Shown: piece after piece, positions 9,211 to 20,519 of the stretch
Layout of the letters: each line of letters begins with the position of its first letter
Position numbering within the stretch: the first letter of the stretch is position 1
Origin: Pseudomonas sp. B21_DOA
Lineage (GTDB): Bacteria; Pseudomonadota; Gammaproteobacteria; Pseudomonadales; Pseudomonadaceae
DNA length: 64,000 nucleotides
Direction: 5' to 3'
NCBI GenBank assembly: GCA_030544685.1
Contig: CP086683.1
Location: 1,364,001-1,428,000, forward strand
Notes under the pieces: generated by a model
Seen by the model: only the letters and a program-made list of their open reading frames with translations
What the model was told of the DNA's origin: nothing
The model's database searches: none
Program-made: the position numbers and the translations under genes

Positions 9211-11021
9211 GTGATTGTTAGTCCCTGTAATGCAGCAAAAATGTCTGCCAAACGCATGCGAAGTGCTCTGGTAGCGGGTTCGGCGCTCCTGTGCCTGCTC
9301 AGCGCCGGTCAGCTTTGGGCGTTCAATCTTGACGACGTATCGGCCAAGGCCAAAGAGCTGGCCGGGCAGAAGTTCGAAGCCCCGCGCAGCAACCTGCCGA
9401 ACGAATTCCGTGAAATGAAGTTCGCGGACTACCAGAAGATCCGCTTCCTCACCGAAAAGGCTGAGTGGGCCGATCAGAAGACGCCGTTCAAGCTCTCCTT
9501 CTATCACCAGGGTATGCACTTCGATACGCCGGTGAAAATCAACGAAATCACCGCGAACACCGTCTCGGAGATCAAATACGATCCGAGCCGCTTCGATTTC
9601 GGCGATCTGAAATTCGATCCGAAAGCCACCGAGCAACTGGGTTATGCCGGTTTCCGTGTGCTGTATCCGATCAACAAGGCCGACAAGCAGGACGAGATCA
9701 TGACCATGCTCGGCGCGAGCTACTTCCGCGTCGTCGGCAAGGGCCACACCTATGGTCTGTCGGCCCGTGGTCTGGCGATCGACACCGCGCTGCCGTCGGG
9801 CGAAGAATTCCCGCGTTTCCGCGAGTTCTGGATTCAGCAGCCCAAGCCCGGTGACAAGCACCTGGTGATCTTCGCTCTGCTCGATTCGCCGCGTGCCACC
9901 GGTGCCTACCGTTTGATCCTGCGTCCGGGCAGCGACACCATCGTCGACGTCAAGGCGCAGATGTTCCTGCGTGACAAAGTCGGCAAACTGGGCATCGCGC
10001 CGCTGACCAGCATGTTCCTGTTCGGCGCCAACCAGCCGTCGAAAGTGCTCAACTACCGTCGTGAACTGCACGACTCCAGCGGTCTGTCGATCCATGCCGG
10101 CAACGGCGAGTGGATCTGGCGCCCACTGAACAACCCGAAACATCTGGCCGTAAGCAACTTCAGCGTCGAGAACCCGCGTGGTTTCGGTCTGCTGCAGCGT
10201 GGCCGTGACTTCAGCCACTACGAAGACCTCGACGACCGCTACGACAAGCGCCCAAGCGCCTGGATCGAGCCGAAGGGCGAGTGGGGCAAGGGCACTGTCG
10301 ATCTGGTAGAGATTCCGACCGCTGACGAAACCAACGACAACATCGTTGCGTTCTGGAGCCCGGAAAAATGCCGGAGCCAGGCCAGCCGCTGGACTTCGCC
10401 TACCGTATGCACTGGACCATGGACGAAGCAGCAATTCACGCGCCGGACAGCGCCTGGGTGGCGCAGACCCTGCGTTCGACCGGTGACGTCAAGCAATCCA
10501 ACCTGATCCGTCAGCCGGATGGCAGCGTTGCCTATCTGGTCGACTTCGAAGGCCCGTCGCTGGCGGCCCTGACGCCGGATGCCGACGTGCGCAGTCAGGT
10601 CAGCGTCGGCGACAACGCCGAACTGGTCGAGAACAGCGTGCGCTACAACCCGGAAACCAAGGGCTGGCGCTTGACCCTTCGAATGAAGATCAAGGATCCG
10701 AGCAAGGCAACCGAAATGCGCGCCGCCCTGGTTCAGCCAGTGGTTACCGCAGATCTGGCCAAATCGGTGCCAGCCTCCAACTCGTCGGTCGCCAAGGCTG
10801 ACAAGGTTGCCGCCAAGCAACAGGAAAAACTCGACAAGGAAGCCAAGGCCGCCGAAGCCAAACAGGCTGAAGCCAAGCCTGCAGCCGACGCCAAGGACAA
10901 GGCCAATAAAGACGCCAAGCAGCCAGTCGCTGCCGACGCGGCCCCAGCCACACCGGAATCGGCGCCGACTGAAGAAGTCCTGACCGAGACCTGGAGCTAT
11001 CAGTTGCCTGCCGATGAGTAA
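9211..11021 (+). CDS. opgG: Glucans biosynthesis protein G, periplasmic (frameshift at 10364-10368 in this sequence)
   Basis: OpgG/MdoG acts in the periplasm on osmoregulated periplasmic glucans made by OpgH. I choose the GTG at 9211 (GAGGG 6 nt upstream; [16 protein letters not shown]...). It is followed by a signal peptide with hydrophobic core about residues 18-34, ending [11 protein letters not shown]. The frame breaks in the A-run 10364-10368: a sixth A restores [13 protein letters not shown] and gives 603 residues. E. coli OpgG has 511. The extra C-terminus (about residues 512-603) is a Lys/Ala/Glu-rich low-complexity tail. The stop overlaps the opgH start by 8 bp, so translation is likely coupled. 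Confidence 0.93.
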
Positions 11022-13584
11022 TTCACCAGTACAGCCAGAGACTCTGTCCGAGTATCTGGCGCATCTGCCGATGACCGACGAGCAACGCGCGGAACTCGCG
11101 GGTTGCCAGTCGTTCAGCGAGCTGCATGAACGCCTGTCATCCTCGACATTCGACGCCCCTGCCGAAGCCGCCCAGGCTTCGGTGGGCAAGCGTCTGACCC
11201 TGAGCACTGCCGAAGAACTGGCTGAAGCGGAAATGCTGGTGCTCGACGCCAGTGGTCGGGTCAGCCTCAAGGCGACGCCGCCGATCCGCCGTACCAAGGT
11301 GGTGCCGGAGCCGTGGCGCACCAATATCCTGGTGCGTGGCTGGCGCCGTCTGACCGGGCGCACCAACCCGCCGCAGCCGCCGAAGGACGCCAATGTCCTG
11401 CCGGCCGCGCGCTGGCGCACCGTCGGTTCGATCCGCCGCTATATCCTGTTGTTGCTGATGCTTGGCCAGACCATCGTTGCCGGCTGGTACATGAAAGGCA
11501 TCATGCCGTATCAGGGCTGGTCGTTCGTCGATCTGGATGAAGTCCTGCATCAGCCGCTGCTGCAAACCGCCACGCAAGTGCTGCCGTACGCGCTGCAAAC
11601 CAGCATTCTGATTCTGTTCGGGATTCTGTTCTGCTGGGTGTCGGCCGGTTTCTGGACCGCGCTGATGGGCTTCCTCGAGTTGCTCACCGGCCACGATAAA
11701 TACCGTATCTCCGGGAAAAGCGCCGGTAACGAGCCGATTCCAAAAGATGCGCGTACTGCGCTGGTAATGCCGATCTGCAACGAAGACGTGCCGCGTGTAT
11801 TCGCCGGCCTGCGTGCCACGTTCGAATCGGTAGCCGCTACCGGTGATCTGGATCGCTTCGACTTCTTCGTCCTCAGCGACAGTAACGACACCGATATCTG
11901 CGTCGCCGAGCAACAGGCCTGGCTGGATGTCTGCCGCGAGGCCAAGGGCTTCGGCAAGATCTTCTATCGCCGTCGTCGCCGTCGTGTGAAACGCAAGAGC
12001 GGCAACCTCGACGACTTCTGCCGTCGTTGGGGTGGTGACTACAAGTACATGGTCGTGCTCGACGCCGACTCGGTGATGAGTGGCGAGTGCCTGACCAGTC
12101 TGGTGCGCCTGATGGAAGCCACGCCGGACGCCGGGATCATCCAGACCGCGCCGCGTGCGTCGGGCATGGACACCCTGTATGCGCGCATGCAGCAGTTCGC
12201 CACCCGCGTGTACGGCCCGCTGTTTACCGCCGGTCTGCACTTCTGGCAGTTGGGTGAATCCCACTACTGGGGGCACAACGCGATCATCCGCATGAAGCCG
12301 TTCATCGACCACTGCGCCCTGGCGCCGTTGCCGGGCAAGGGCGCGTTCTCCGGTGCGATCCTGTCCCACGACTTCGTCGAAGCTGCACTGATGCGCCGTG
12401 CCGGTTGGGGCGTATGGATTGCCTACGACTTGCCGGGCAGTTACGAAGAGTTGCCGCCGAACCTGCTCGACGAGCTCAAGCGTGACCGTCGCTGGTGCCA
12501 CGGCAACCTGATGAACTTCCGCCTGTTCCTGGTCAAGGGCATGCACCCAGTGCACCGCGCGGTGTTCCTCACCGGCGTGATGTCGTACCTGTCGGCGCCG
12601 TTATGGTTCTTCTTCCTCGTTTTGTCGACGGCGCTGCTGGCGGTGAACACGCTGATGGAGCCGCAGTACTTCCTCGAACCGCGTCAGCTCTATCCGCTGT
12701 GGCCGCAATGGCACCCGGACAAGGCCATCGCGCTGTTCTCGACGACCATCGTGCTGCTGTTCCTGCCGAAGCTGTTGAGCATCATCCTGATCTGGGCCAA
12801 GGGCGCGAAAGAGTTCGGCGGCAAGTTCAAGGTGACCCTGTCGATGCTCTTGGAGATGCTGTTCTCCATGCTGCTGGCGCCGGTGCGGATGATTTTCCAC
12901 ACACGCTTCGTCCTTGCCGCGTTCCTCGGCTGGGCCGCGACCTGGAATTCGCCGCAACGTGACGACGACTCGACGCCGTGGAGCGAAGCGGTCAAGCGCC
13001 ACGGTCCGCAGACGTTGCTGGGCTTTCTCTGGGCATTGTTGGTGATCTGGCTGAACCCGAGCTTCCTCTGGTGGCTGGTGCCGATCGTCGGTTCGCTGAT
13101 GCTGTCGATCCCGGTGTCGGTGATCTCCAGCCGTGTGGGTCTGGGCCTGAAATCCCGCGACGAGAGCCTGTTCCTCATCCCCGAGGAATACAATCCGCCG
13201 CAGGCGTTGCTGGCAACCGACCAGTACACCCACGAAAACCGTTATCACGCCCTCAACGACGGCTTCGTCCGCGCCGTGGTCGATCCACAGCAGAACGCCC
13301 TGGCGTGCTCGCTGGCGACCTCGCGTCACGGCCAGGCCGAACCGATCGAGTGGCTGCGTCAGGAGCGGGTGCGTCACGCGATCAAGGTCGGCCCGGCCGG
13401 GCTGAACAACCATGATCGCTTGCAACTGCTCAGTGACCCTGTCGCACTGGCGCGTCTGCATGAGCAGGTCTGGGCCGAAGGTCACGCCGAGTGGCTGGAC
13501 GCCTGGCGATCGTCGGTGAAAGCCGATCCGCATGCGCCGTTGCTGCCGCTGCGACCGGTGAGTTTGCAGGCTCAGCCGGCCTGA
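11014..13584 (+). CDS. opgH: Glucans biosynthesis glucosyltransferase H
   Basis: An 856-residue inner-membrane family-2 glycosyltransferase that makes the beta-glucan backbone from UDP-glucose and passes it to the periplasm. A long cytoplasmic N-terminus is followed by two membrane spans (about residues 140-225) and the catalytic domain. The catalytic domain carries [24 protein letters not shown] and the RDRRWCHGN motif. Several further spans lie at about 515-720. The start overlaps the end of opgG, so the pair forms one operon. A hairpin terminator follows at 13592. Confidence 0.95.
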   Translation: MSNSPVQPETLSEYLAHLPMTDEQRAELAGCQSFSELHERLSSSTFDAPAEAAQASVGKRLTLSTAEELAEAEMLVLDASGRVSLKATPPIRRTKVVPEPWRTNILVRGWRRLTGRTNPPQPPKDANVLPAARWRTVGSIRRYILLLLMLGQTIVAGWYMKGIMPYQGWSFVDLDEVLHQPLLQTATQVLPYALQTSILILFGILFCWVSAGFWTALMGFLELLTGHDKYRISGKSAGNEPIPKDARTALVMPICNEDVPRVFAGLRATFESVAATGDLDRFDFFVLSDSNDTDICVAEQQAWLDVCREAKGFGKIFYRRRRRRVKRKSGNLDDFCRRWGGDYKYMVVLDADSVMSGECLTSLVRLMEATPDAGIIQTAPRASGMDTLYARMQQFATRVYGPLFTAGLHFWQLGESHYWGHNAIIRMKPFIDHCALAPLPGKGAFSGAILSHDFVEAALMRRAGWGVWIAYDLPGSYEELPPNLLDELKRDRRWCHGNLMNFRLFLVKGMHPVHRAVFLTGVMSYLSAPLWFFFLVLSTALLAVNTLMEPQYFLEPRQLYPLWPQWHPDKAIALFSTTIVLLFLPKLLSIILIWAKGAKEFGGKFKVTLSMLLEMLFSMLLAPVRMIFHTRFVLAAFLGWAATWNSPQRDDDSTPWSEAVKRHGPQTLLGFLWALLVIWLNPSFLWWLVPIVGSLMLSIPVSVISSRVGLGLKSRDESLFLIPEEYNPPQALLATDQYTHENRYHALNDGFVRAVVDPQQNALACSLATSRHGQAEPIEWLRQERVRHAIKVGPAGLNNHDRLQLLSDPVALARLHEQVWAEGHAEWLDAWRSSVKADPHAPLLPLRPVSLQAQPA

Positions 13585-13591
13585 TGAAATT

Positions 13592-13613
13592 GCCCCGCGA
13601 ATGCGGGCTTTTT
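13592..13613 (+). terminator. Rho-independent terminator after opgH
   Basis: The stem CCCGC/GCGGG with loop GAAT is followed by a run of T, 8 bases past the opgH stop. It runs straight into a larger inverted repeat. Confidence 0.7.
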
Positions 13614-13690
13614 AAAGATCGCAGCCTTCGGCAGCTCCTGCAGGGTGTACATCGATCCTGTGTAGGAGCTGCCGAAGTCTGCGATTTTTT
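13614..13690. repeat. Inverted repeat, GATCGCAGCCTTCGGCAGCTCC family
   Basis: The left arm AAAGATCGCAGCCTTCGGCA pairs with a right arm TGCCGAAGTCTGCGATTTTTT. The middle contains CAGCTCCTGCAGG and TGTAGGAGCTG. Another copy is at 16475-16552 and a half copy at about 7372-7394. The terminal T-run means it could also serve as a terminator. Confidence 0.85.
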
Positions 13691-13846
13691 GCTTGTACGG
13701 CCTGACCCGTCACAATAATTGCCGGCAAAAAGCCTTGTGCTAATGGACGAGTGCGTTAGCATCCGTCCCCGAATTGGCGCGCCCGGGCTTTTTGCCCGTC
13801 TCTGTCGTTTTCGCGCCGCACACGCAATGGTTTTGGGGACTTGAAG

Positions 13847-14644
13847 ATGAAGAAGTATCTGTCGATGCTGCTGGTCGGCGTCACGGCACTGGTTGCAGTC
13901 AATGCGGCGCAGGCCGGCGCTATCGATGACGCGGTCAAGCGCGGCTCGCTGAAAGTCGGCATGGACCCGACCTACATGCCGTTTGAGATGACCAACAAAC
14001 GCGGCGAAATCATCGGTTTCGAAGTCGATATCCTCAAAGCCATGACCAAGGCCATGGGCGTCAAGCTCGAGCTGGTCTCGACCGGTTACGACGGCATCAT
14101 TCCAGCGCTGATGACCGACAAGTTCGACATGATCGGCAGCGGCATGACCCTGACCCAGGAGCGCAATCTGCGCCTGAACTTCAGCGATCCGTTCATCGTC
14201 GTCGGCCAGACCCTGCTGATCCGCAAGGAGCTGGAAGGCACGATCAAGTCCTACAAAGACCTGAACACGGCTGACTACCGCATCACCTCCAAGCTCGGCA
14301 CCACCGGCGAAATGGTCGCCAGGAAGCTGATCTCCAAAGCCAAGTACCACGGCTACGACAACGAACAGGAAGCTGTGCTCGACGTGGTCAATGGCAAGGC
14401 TGACGCCTTTATCTACGACGCGCCGTACAACGTTGTCGCCCTGAACAAAGTCGGCGCCGGCAAACTGGTGTTCCTCGACAAGCCGTTCACCTACGAGCCA
14501 CTGGCCTTCGGTCTGAAGAAGGGCGATTTCGACAGCCTCAACTTCATCAACAACTTCCTGCACCAGATCCACGAAGACGGCACCTACGATCGCATCCATG
14601 ACAAGTGGTTCAAGAGCACCGAGTGGCTCAAGGACATGGAATAA
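13847..14644 (+). CDS. Polar amino-acid ABC transporter substrate-binding protein
   Basis: A 265-residue periplasmic binding protein, solute-binding family 3. The ATG at 13847 follows GGGGA by about 7 nt; an in-frame TTG at 13841 sits too close to that site. The signal peptide MKKYLSMLLVGVTALVAVNA is cleaved near AQA-GA. The mature part begins with the family pattern (LKVGMDPTYMPFE) and contains GFEVDI. It heads an importer gene set with the permease and ATPase that follow. Ligand is not identifiable from sequence; glutamine-like, histidine-like or other polar amino acids are possible. Confidence 0.9.
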   Translation: MKKYLSMLLVGVTALVAVNAAQAGAIDDAVKRGSLKVGMDPTYMPFEMTNKRGEIIGFEVDILKAMTKAMGVKLELVSTGYDGIIPALMTDKFDMIGSGMTLTQERNLRLNFSDPFIVVGQTLLIRKELEGTIKSYKDLNTADYRITSKLGTTGEMVARKLISKAKYHGYDNEQEAVLDVVNGKADAFIYDAPYNVVALNKVGAGKLVFLDKPFTYEPLAFGLKKGDFDSLNFINNFLHQIHEDGTYDRIHDKWFKSTEWLKDME

Positions 14645-14655
14645 CGCGCATCCGC

Positions 14656-14768
14656 TGATCGTTCCCACGCTCTGCGTGGGAACGCATCCTGTGGCGCTCC
14701 GCGTCACGAACAGGCAGGGACGCAGAGCGTCCCGAGCGGCATTCCCACGCAGAGCGTGGGAACGATCA
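14656..14768. repeat. Inverted-repeat element, TGATCGTTCCCACGC family, between binding-protein and permease genes
   Basis: Outer arms TGATCGTTCCCACGCTCTGC and ...GCGTGGGAACGATCA pair perfectly. An inner GGCGCTCCGCGTC / GACGCAGAGCGTC pair lies between them. The element fills most of the gap inside what should be one transcription unit and ends 14 nt before the permease start. Confidence 0.85.
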
Positions 14769-14782
14769 TCCGAGAACCTGCA

Positions 14783-15742
14783 ATGAAACAGAAAAAAGCC
14801 CAATGGCCCTGGCACGTCCTCACCGTGCTGGTGCTGGTCGGCCTGGCCGGCGCGTTGTATTACGCGACGTCGCTGATGTCCTACGAGTGGCGCTGGAACC
14901 GCGTGCCGCAGTACTTCGCCTATCAGGCCGAAGAGGCCCAGCGCGCCGCGGACATTTCCACGGTCACCGAGCTGGTGCGCAAGGGCGGCAGTGCCCAGGT
15001 CACGCTGCGTAACGATGCCGGTGACGAACAGCACCTGACGGTCGACGAAAACAGCCTGCAATTCGCTCAGGGTGACGATGTCGCTGAAGGCGACGTCGTG
15101 GGCGTGACCCGGCATTGGGCGGCAGGACCGCTGTTGTGGGGGTTGTGGACCACGCTTTGGCTGTCGCTCGTGTCCGGTGTTCTCGGTTTGCTGATCGGTC
15201 TGGTCACGGGCCTCTGCCGCCTGTCGAACAACCCGACCCTGCGCGACCTCTCGACGATCTACGTCGAACTGGTACGCGGCACGCCGCTGCTGGTGCAGAT
15301 TTTCATTTTCTATTTCTTCATCGGCACGGTGATGAACCTGTCCCGCGAGTTCGCCGGGATCGCCGCGCTGTCGCTGTTCACTGGCGCCTACGTGGCCGAA
15401 ATCATCCGTTCCGGCGTGCAATCGATTGCCCGTGGCCAGAACGAAGCTGCGCGCTCGCTGGGCCTGAGTGCCGGCCAGTCGATGCGCCATGTGGTCTTGC
15501 CACAGGCATTCAAACGCGTGCTGCCGCCGCTGGCCGGGCAATTCATCAGTCTGGTCAAGGACACTTCGCTGGTGTCGGTGATCGCCATCACCGAGCTGCT
15601 GAAAAGCGGCCGGGAAGTTATCACCACCTCGTTTTCGCCGTTCGAAATCCTGTTCTGCGTCGCCGGTCTGTACCTGTTGATCAACCTGCCGCTGTCGAAA
15701 ATCGCCAGCCGGCTTGAGCGGAGGCTCGCGCAAAGTGATTGA
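14783..15742 (+). CDS. Polar amino-acid ABC transporter permease
   Basis: A 319-residue HisM/GlnP-type inner-membrane permease. It has an N-terminal membrane anchor (about residues 10-32) and an unusually long non-membrane insertion (about 35-115). The transport core follows, with [11 protein letters not shown] and an EAA loop ([21 protein letters not shown]). The ATG at 14783 is just past the repeat element. The end overlaps the ATPase start. The extended N-terminal segment before the core is longer than in GlnP and could be periplasmic. Confidence 0.9.
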   Translation: MKQKKAQWPWHVLTVLVLVGLAGALYYATSLMSYEWRWNRVPQYFAYQAEEAQRAADISTVTELVRKGGSAQVTLRNDAGDEQHLTVDENSLQFAQGDDVAEGDVVGVTRHWAAGPLLWGLWTTLWLSLVSGVLGLLIGLVTGLCRLSNNPTLRDLSTIYVELVRGTPLLVQIFIFYFFIGTVMNLSREFAGIAALSLFTGAYVAEIIRSGVQSIARGQNEAARSLGLSAGQSMRHVVLPQAFKRVLPPLAGQFISLVKDTSLVSVIAITELLKSGREVITTSFSPFEILFCVAGLYLLINLPLSKIASRLERRLAQSD

Positions 15743-16469
15743 AGTCCGCGATCTGGTAAAAGTCTTCGACACCCGTGGCCAGGTTGTGCGCGCTGTGGAT
15801 AACGTCAGCACCCACGTCGCCAAGGGCGAAGTGCTGGTGGTAATCGGCCCGTCCGGTTCCGGCAAGTCGACTTTCTTGCGTTGCCTCAACGGTCTGGAAG
15901 AATTCGACTCCGGCTCGGTGAGCATCGACGGCCTGCAACTGGCTGACGCCAAAACCGACGTCAACGCTTATCGCCGCGAAGTCGGCATGGTCTTCCAGCA
16001 TTTCAACCTGTTCCCGCACATGACCGTGCTGGAGAACCTCTGTCTGGCGCAGAAAGTCGTGCGCAAGCGCGGCAAGAAAGAGCGCGAGGCCAAGGCCATG
16101 GCGTTGCTGGAGAAGGTCGGCATTGCGCAGAAGGCCAACGAGTTTCCGTCACGCCTGTCCGGCGGTCAGCAACAGCGCGTGGCGATTGCCCGGGCGCTGG
16201 CGATGGAGCCGAAAGTCATGCTGTTCGATGAACCGACCTCGGCCCTCGACCCGGAAATGGTCGGTGAAGTGCTCGACGTGATGAAAAATCTGGCCGTGGA
16301 AGGCATGACCATGGTTTGCGTCACGCACGAGATGGGCTTCGCCCGGGAAGTGGCGGATCGGGTGTTGTTCTTCGATCACGGCAAATTGCTCGAAGATGCC
16401 GCGCCGGCGGCATTCTTCGATGCGCCAAAGGATCCGCGCGCTCAGGCCTTCTTGCGCCAGGTTCTTTAA
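15735..16469 (+). CDS. Polar amino-acid ABC transporter ATP-binding protein
   Basis: A 244-residue ATPase of the GlnQ/HisP class that energises the importer encoded by the two preceding genes. Walker [10 protein letters not shown], signature LSGGQQQRV and Walker [14 protein letters not shown] are complete. The GTG at 15735 overlaps the permease stop (GTGATTGA) and has GGAGG 10 nt upstream; a start at 15714 would lie inside the permease gene and is less likely. The gene ends facing the chemoreceptor gene. Confidence 0.92.
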   Translation: MIEVRDLVKVFDTRGQVVRAVDNVSTHVAKGEVLVVIGPSGSGKSTFLRCLNGLEEFDSGSVSIDGLQLADAKTDVNAYRREVGMVFQHFNLFPHMTVLENLCLAQKVVRKRGKKEREAKAMALLEKVGIAQKANEFPSRLSGGQQQRVAIARALAMEPKVMLFDEPTSALDPEMVGEVLDVMKNLAVEGMTMVCVTHEMGFAREVADRVLFFDHGKLLEDAAPAAFFDAPKDPRAQAFLRQVL

Positions 16470-16474
16470 CCGCT

Positions 16475-16552
16475 AAAAAGATCGCAGCGTGCCGCAGCTC
16501 TACAGGGATATGTGTACACCTGTGGGAGCTGCCGAAGGCTGCGATCTTTTGT
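16475..16552. terminator. Bidirectional terminator-like inverted repeat between convergent genes
   Basis: AAAAGATCGCAGC... pairs with ...GCTGCGATCTTTT, so a T-run follows the stem in both directions. It belongs to the same repeat family as 13614-13690. It lies between the ATPase stop (16469) and the minus-strand chemoreceptor stop (16563), as expected for a shared terminator. Confidence 0.75.
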
Positions 16553-16562
16553 TTTTGGGCTG

Positions 16563-18479
16563 TTAAACCTTGAAGCGGCCCACCAGCATCTGCAAATGCG
16601 TTCCCAACCGCGCCAGCTCAACACTGGACGCTGCGGTCTCTTCACTCGCCGCCGAGGTCTGATCCGACACATCGCGCACGTTGAGCACGCTGCGGTTGAT
16701 CTCTTCGGCCACGGCGCTCTGCTGCTCGGCAGCAGCGGCAATCTGCTGGTTCATCGCCTGGATCGCCGAGACGGTGCGGGTAATGCTCTCCAGTGAGCCG
16801 CCGGCGCGCCGGGTCAGTTCGACGCTGCTGTCGGTGAGGCTACGGCTGTTGTCCATTATCGTCGCCACTTGCTGGGTGCCGTTTTGCAGGCCGAGGATCA
16901 ACTCTTCGATTTCTTCCGTGGACTTCTGCGTGCGCTGGGCGAGGCTGCGCACTTCGTCGGCAACCACGGCGAACCCACGTCCGGCTTCACCGGCACGGGC
17001 CGCTTCGATGGCGGCGTTGAGAGCCAGCAGGTTGGTTTGCTGGGCGACCGACTTGATCACGTCGAGGACGCTGCCGATCTTGTCGCTTTCACGCTTGAGC
17101 TCGCCCATGGCTTCGGTGGAATGCCCCACCTCGAGCGCCAGACGTTCGATCTGGGCGATGGCTTCGCCGACAACCTTGTCGCCTTCGCGGGCCTGTTGGT
17201 CAGCGGCGACGGCGGCCTCGGAAGCCTCTTCAGCGTTGCGCGCGACTTCCTGAACGGTAGCGGCCATTTCGTTCATGGCGGTGGCGACCTGATCGGTCTC
17301 GACCTTCTGATTGTTGACCCCGGCGCTGGTCTGCTCGGTCACCGCCGAGAGTTCTTCGGCGGCGCTGGCGATCTGCGTGACGCCGTCGCTGATGCCGCCG
17401 ATCAATTCGCGCAGGCCTTGGGTCATGCTTTGCATCGAGCGCTGCAACTGGCCAAGCTCATCGCGACGCAGGGACACCAGGTTGTGGGTCAGGTCGCCGG
17501 CGGCCACGCGTTCGGCGACTTTCAGGGTCTGGGTCAGCGGAATGATGATTTGTCGAGTGATCGCCCAGGCAGCAATCAGACCGAAGGCCAATGCCAGCGC
17601 AGTGGCGATCAGCAGCATGTTCTTGGCATGGGCGGCATCGGTGTCGCGCACCACGGTTTGCGATTCGGTGAGTTTTTTGCTGACCGACATCAGGATCTCG
17701 CCCTGAGCCGACATGTTAGCCAGGGCGGCGGTGTTCTTGACCTGCGAATCACGGAACTGGGCAACAGCAGCGCGGTAGGCCTTGAGCGAGTCGGTGGCTT
17801 GCTGCAGGTTGGCGATGTGCTGCTCCGGCACGCGGGTCGGCAGGCTCTCGAGATTTTTCAGCGCATTGTCGATGGCGGTCAGCGCCGGTTGCTCGGCATC
17901 GGCCTTGCCGCTGTAGGTGTAACCGCGCACCTGATAGCGCGCCTGCTGCAACAGTTTGCTCAGCTCGATCACCGCGTTGTATTGGGCGACGCTGTCGCCT
18001 TGCAGCAGCGCGCTTTCGACTTCGCTGACCTTGGCCACGGCATTATCAGCGTTAGCGCCCAGCTTGCTGCGCGCATCTTCACGCTGCACGGTGGCCTGGG
18101 TCATTTCGCCGAAGGCGCGTTTGTATTCGGCAACCGCAGCCAATTGCTGATCGACCATCGCCACGTCGGACGGCTGCTCGATCATGCCGCGTGCCGATTG
18201 CAGACCGCTTTCGAGTTGGTTGAGGTATCCGTTGACCGCGCCCGGACCCTGTTCGCCACGGCGCATGTCGTAGTCCATGCGTGCCAGGCGCAGGTCCTTG
18301 GTCAGCTCGTTGAGGCTGGAAATGAAGCCGAGCTTGTCGCCACGGCTGATAATCCCACTCATGCCGGTCCAGCCGGTGAAAGTGATCAACAGCGTCAGCA
18401 ACAGCACCAGGCCGAAACCGATGCCCAGCTTGCGTTTGACGCTGACGTTTCCAAGACTCTCGGCTAACCAACGGTACAT
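16563..18479 (-). CDS. Methyl-accepting chemotaxis protein with probable helical bimodular (HBM) sensor
   Basis: A 638-residue chemoreceptor. Membrane span 1 is at about residues 19-40. A long all-helical periplasmic region (about 41-285), span 2 at about 286-308, and a HAMP segment follow. The conserved signalling hairpin has the tip [22 protein letters not shown] periplasmic domain of this size fits the HBM class (McpS-like), and the position next to rsmE-tatC matches P. aeruginosa PA5072 (McpK, 2-oxoglutarate) as I recall it. Ligand is an inference; TCA-cycle organic acids are the first candidates. No pentapeptide CheR tether is visible at the C-terminus. Confidence 0.88.
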   Translation of the reverse strand: MYRWLAESLGNVSVKRKLGIGFGLVLLLTLLITFTGWTGMSGIISRGDKLGFISSLNELTKDLRLARMDYDMRRGEQGPGAVNGYLNQLESGLQSARGMIEQPSDVAMVDQQLAAVAEYKRAFGEMTQATVQREDARSKLGANADNAVAKVSEVESALLQGDSVAQYNAVIELSKLLQQARYQVRGYTYSGKADAEQPALTAIDNALKNLESLPTRVPEQHIANLQQATDSLKAYRAAVAQFRDSQVKNTAALANMSAQGEILMSVSKKLTESQTVVRDTDAAHAKNMLLIATALALAFGLIAAWAITRQIIIPLTQTLKVAERVAAGDLTHNLVSLRRDELGQLQRSMQSMTQGLRELIGGISDGVTQIASAAEELSAVTEQTSAGVNNQKVETDQVATAMNEMAATVQEVARNAEEASEAAVAADQQAREGDKVVGEAIAQIERLALEVGHSTEAMGELKRESDKIGSVLDVIKSVAQQTNLLALNAAIEAARAGEAGRGFAVVADEVRSLAQRTQKSTEEIEELILGLQNGTQQVATIMDNSRSLTDSSVELTRRAGGSLESITRTVSAIQAMNQQIAAAAEQQSAVAEEINRSVLNVRDVSDQTSAASEETAASSVELARLGTHLQMLVGRFKV

Positions 18480-18574
18480 GCGACCACTCCCTTCGGACCA
18501 CTCAATTGGACTTATAGGGGCTGTATCGGCTGGGTGATGGCAATCTGTAACGCCTTTTGTCCGACGCGGTTGCG

Positions 18575-19281
18575 TCAGAACAGGCGTGCAAGCAGGGCGG
18601 TAACGGCGGTTTCGACGCGCAGGATGCGCTCGCCCAGTTGCACCGGTTGCAGGCCGGATTTGGCCAGCAGATCGATTTCGTAGGGAATCCAGCCACCCTC
18701 GGGGCCGATGGCCAGGGTCACCGGTTCGCTCAGGGCGCGCGGGCAGGGTGGGAAGTTGCCGGGGTGGCCGACCAGGCCTAGGGTGCCCTCGGCGATCGCC
18801 GGCAAGCGATCTTCAACAAAAGGCTTGAAGCGCTTTTCGATGACGATCTCTGGCAGCACCGTATCGCGAGCCTGTTCGAGCCCGAGGATCAACTGCTCAC
18901 GAATCGCTTCCGGCTCCAGAAATGGCGTCTGCCAGAAGCTTTTTCGACGCGATAGCTATTGACCAGAATCACCTTGGCCACACCCATGGTCGCAACGGTC
19001 TGGAACACGCGGCGGAGCATTTTCGGCCGGGGCAGGGCCAGCACCAGCGTCAGCGGCAACTTGACCGGCGGTGGCTGGTCGAGGCTGACACGCAGTTCCG
19101 CTTCGCCTGCTTCCAGACGCAACAACTCGGCCGAACCCATCAACCCGTTGATGCGCCCGACGCGCAGGCTGTCGCCCACTTCCGAGCGATGCACTTCCTG
19201 CATGTGGGTCAGGCGGCGATCACCCAGGATTACGCGGTCCGCCGCAATGAAATCGGCCTCTTCGAGCAGCAGCAGGTTCAT
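18575..19281 (-). CDS. rsmE: 16S rRNA m3U1498 methyltransferase (frameshift at 18940-18944 in this sequence)
   Basis: A SPOUT methyltransferase that modifies U1498 of 16S rRNA. It starts [11 protein letters not shown] at 19281, overlapping the tatC stop (ATGA). The C-terminal half carries the knot motif LAIGPEGGW and [11 protein letters not shown]. The frame breaks at the T-run 18940-18944: one more T restores [23 protein letters not shown] and joins both halves into 235 residues, the normal size. A single-base homopolymer loss is the likely cause. Confidence 0.92.
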
Positions 19282-20069
19282 GCCTGGGTCGCTGGCGGCT
19301 GGTCGTTGTGGTCGTCGGCCGGGGTTTCGTCCGGGCGTTCGCGCTTGCTGACCAGCGCGCCGAAGAGAATGCCGATCTCGAACAGCATCCACATCGGTAC
19401 AGCCAGCAGCGTCTGCGAGAAGATGTCCGGCGGGGTCAGGATCATGCCGACCACGAAGCAGCCGATGATCACGTACGGGCGGATTTTCTTCAGGTATTTG
19501 ACGTCGACCACGCCGATCCAAACCAGCAGTACCACGGCCACCGGGATTTCGAACGCGACGCCAAAAGCGAAGAACAGCGTCATGACGAAATCGAGGTAGC
19601 TGGCAATGTCGGTCATCATCTCCACGCCGGCCGGTGTAGCGGCGGCGAAGAACTTGAAGATCAGCGGAAAGACGAAGTAATAGGCGAACGCCATGCCGAT
19701 GTAAAACAGCAGGATGCTGGAGATCAGCAGCGGCACCGCGACGCGTTTTTCATGCTTGTACAGGCCTGGCGCGATAAAGCCCCAGATCTGATGCAGGATC
19801 ACTGGAATCGCAAGGAACAGCGAAACCATCATCGTCAGTTTCAGCGGCGTCAGGAACGGCGACGACACGTCGGTGGCGATCATCGTCGCGCCGACCGGCA
19901 GGTACTGGCGCAGCGGCGTCGAGACGAAGGTGTAGATCTGCTGGGTAAACGCGAACAGCCCGGCAAAGATAATGAAGATCGCCGCCACGCAACGCAGCAG
20001 GCGGGTGCGCAACTCGGTGAGGTGCGAAACCAGCGGCATGTGCTGGTCGTTTTCGGGGAGATCGCTCAT
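19278..20069 (-). CDS. tatC: Sec-independent protein translocase TatC
   Basis: A 263-residue polytopic inner-membrane protein, the receptor for twin-arginine signal peptides with TatB. It begins with the conserved cytoplasmic segment [16 protein letters not shown] and shows six hydrophobic spans, including FRK/P-type loops (KHEKR). It overlaps tatB by 4 bp upstream and rsmE by 4 bp downstream. The C-terminal tail is charged ([16 protein letters not shown]). Confidence 0.96.
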   Translation of the reverse strand: MSDLPENDQHMPLVSHLTELRTRLLRCVAAIFIIFAGLFAFTQQIYTFVSTPLRQYLPVGATMIATDVSSPFLTPLKLTMMVSLFLAIPVILHQIWGFIAPGLYKHEKRVAVPLLISSILLFYIGMAFAYYFVFPLIFKFFAAATPAGVEMMTDIASYLDFVMTLFFAFGVAFEIPVAVVLLVWIGVVDVKYLKKIRPYVIIGCFVVGMILTPPDIFSQTLLAVPMWMLFEIGILFGALVSKRERPDETPADDHNDQPPATQA

Positions 20070-20509
20070 GGGGCTCGCGGCGGCAATGTTGGGTCGTGAG
20101 GCGCTGGTGCAGTCGGCGCGGCGGAGGGCGCTACGTGTTCGACCGATGTGTCTGTGGTAATCGGTGCGGGTCCTGGCGGTGTTACAACAGGTGCAGGAGT
20201 CGGAGCGGCAGCGCTGTGAATCGTCTGCTCGCCCACGTGCTCAGGCGGCGTCGGCTCCTGCTGGTTCGGATTGAAGATCTTCCGCGCCTCTTGCTCCAGC
20301 GACAGAATATGCTCGTTGTGCAGTTGCCGACGGATCTCGTCGGCACCGATTTCACGTTCAACTTCCTGTTTGATCGCGTTGAAGCTGCGCTTCAGACGGC
20401 CGACCCACAGACCGGCGGTGCGCGCAGCGCCCGGCAGACGCTCGGGGCCGAGCACCAGCAGGGCAACGAGGCCGACGAGCAGCAATTCAGAGAAGCTGAT
20501 ACCAAACAT
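20066..20509 (-). CDS. tatB: Sec-independent protein translocase TatB
   Basis: 147 residues: an N-terminal membrane span ([20 protein letters not shown]) with the conserved Glu at position 8, the GPERLP hinge, then an amphipathic helix (residues about 25-75). The Pro/Ala/Thr-rich tail is probably disordered. It works with TatC in binding folded Tat substrates. Overlap with tatC and a 10-nt gap to tatA show an operon. Confidence 0.95.
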   Translation of the reverse strand: MFGISFSELLLVGLVALLVLGPERLPGAARTAGLWVGRLKRSFNAIKQEVEREIGADEIRRQLHNEHILSLEQEARKIFNPNQQEPTPPEHVGEQTIHSAAAPTPAPVVTPPGPAPITTDTSVEHVAPSAAPTAPAPHDPTLPPRAP

Positions 20510-20519
20510 TAGTCAGTGC

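Noticed and set aside
13430..15964. Minus-strand frame of 844 residues across opgH end and the ABC importer
   Set aside because: It runs antisense through four features and two repeat elements, with low-information composition.
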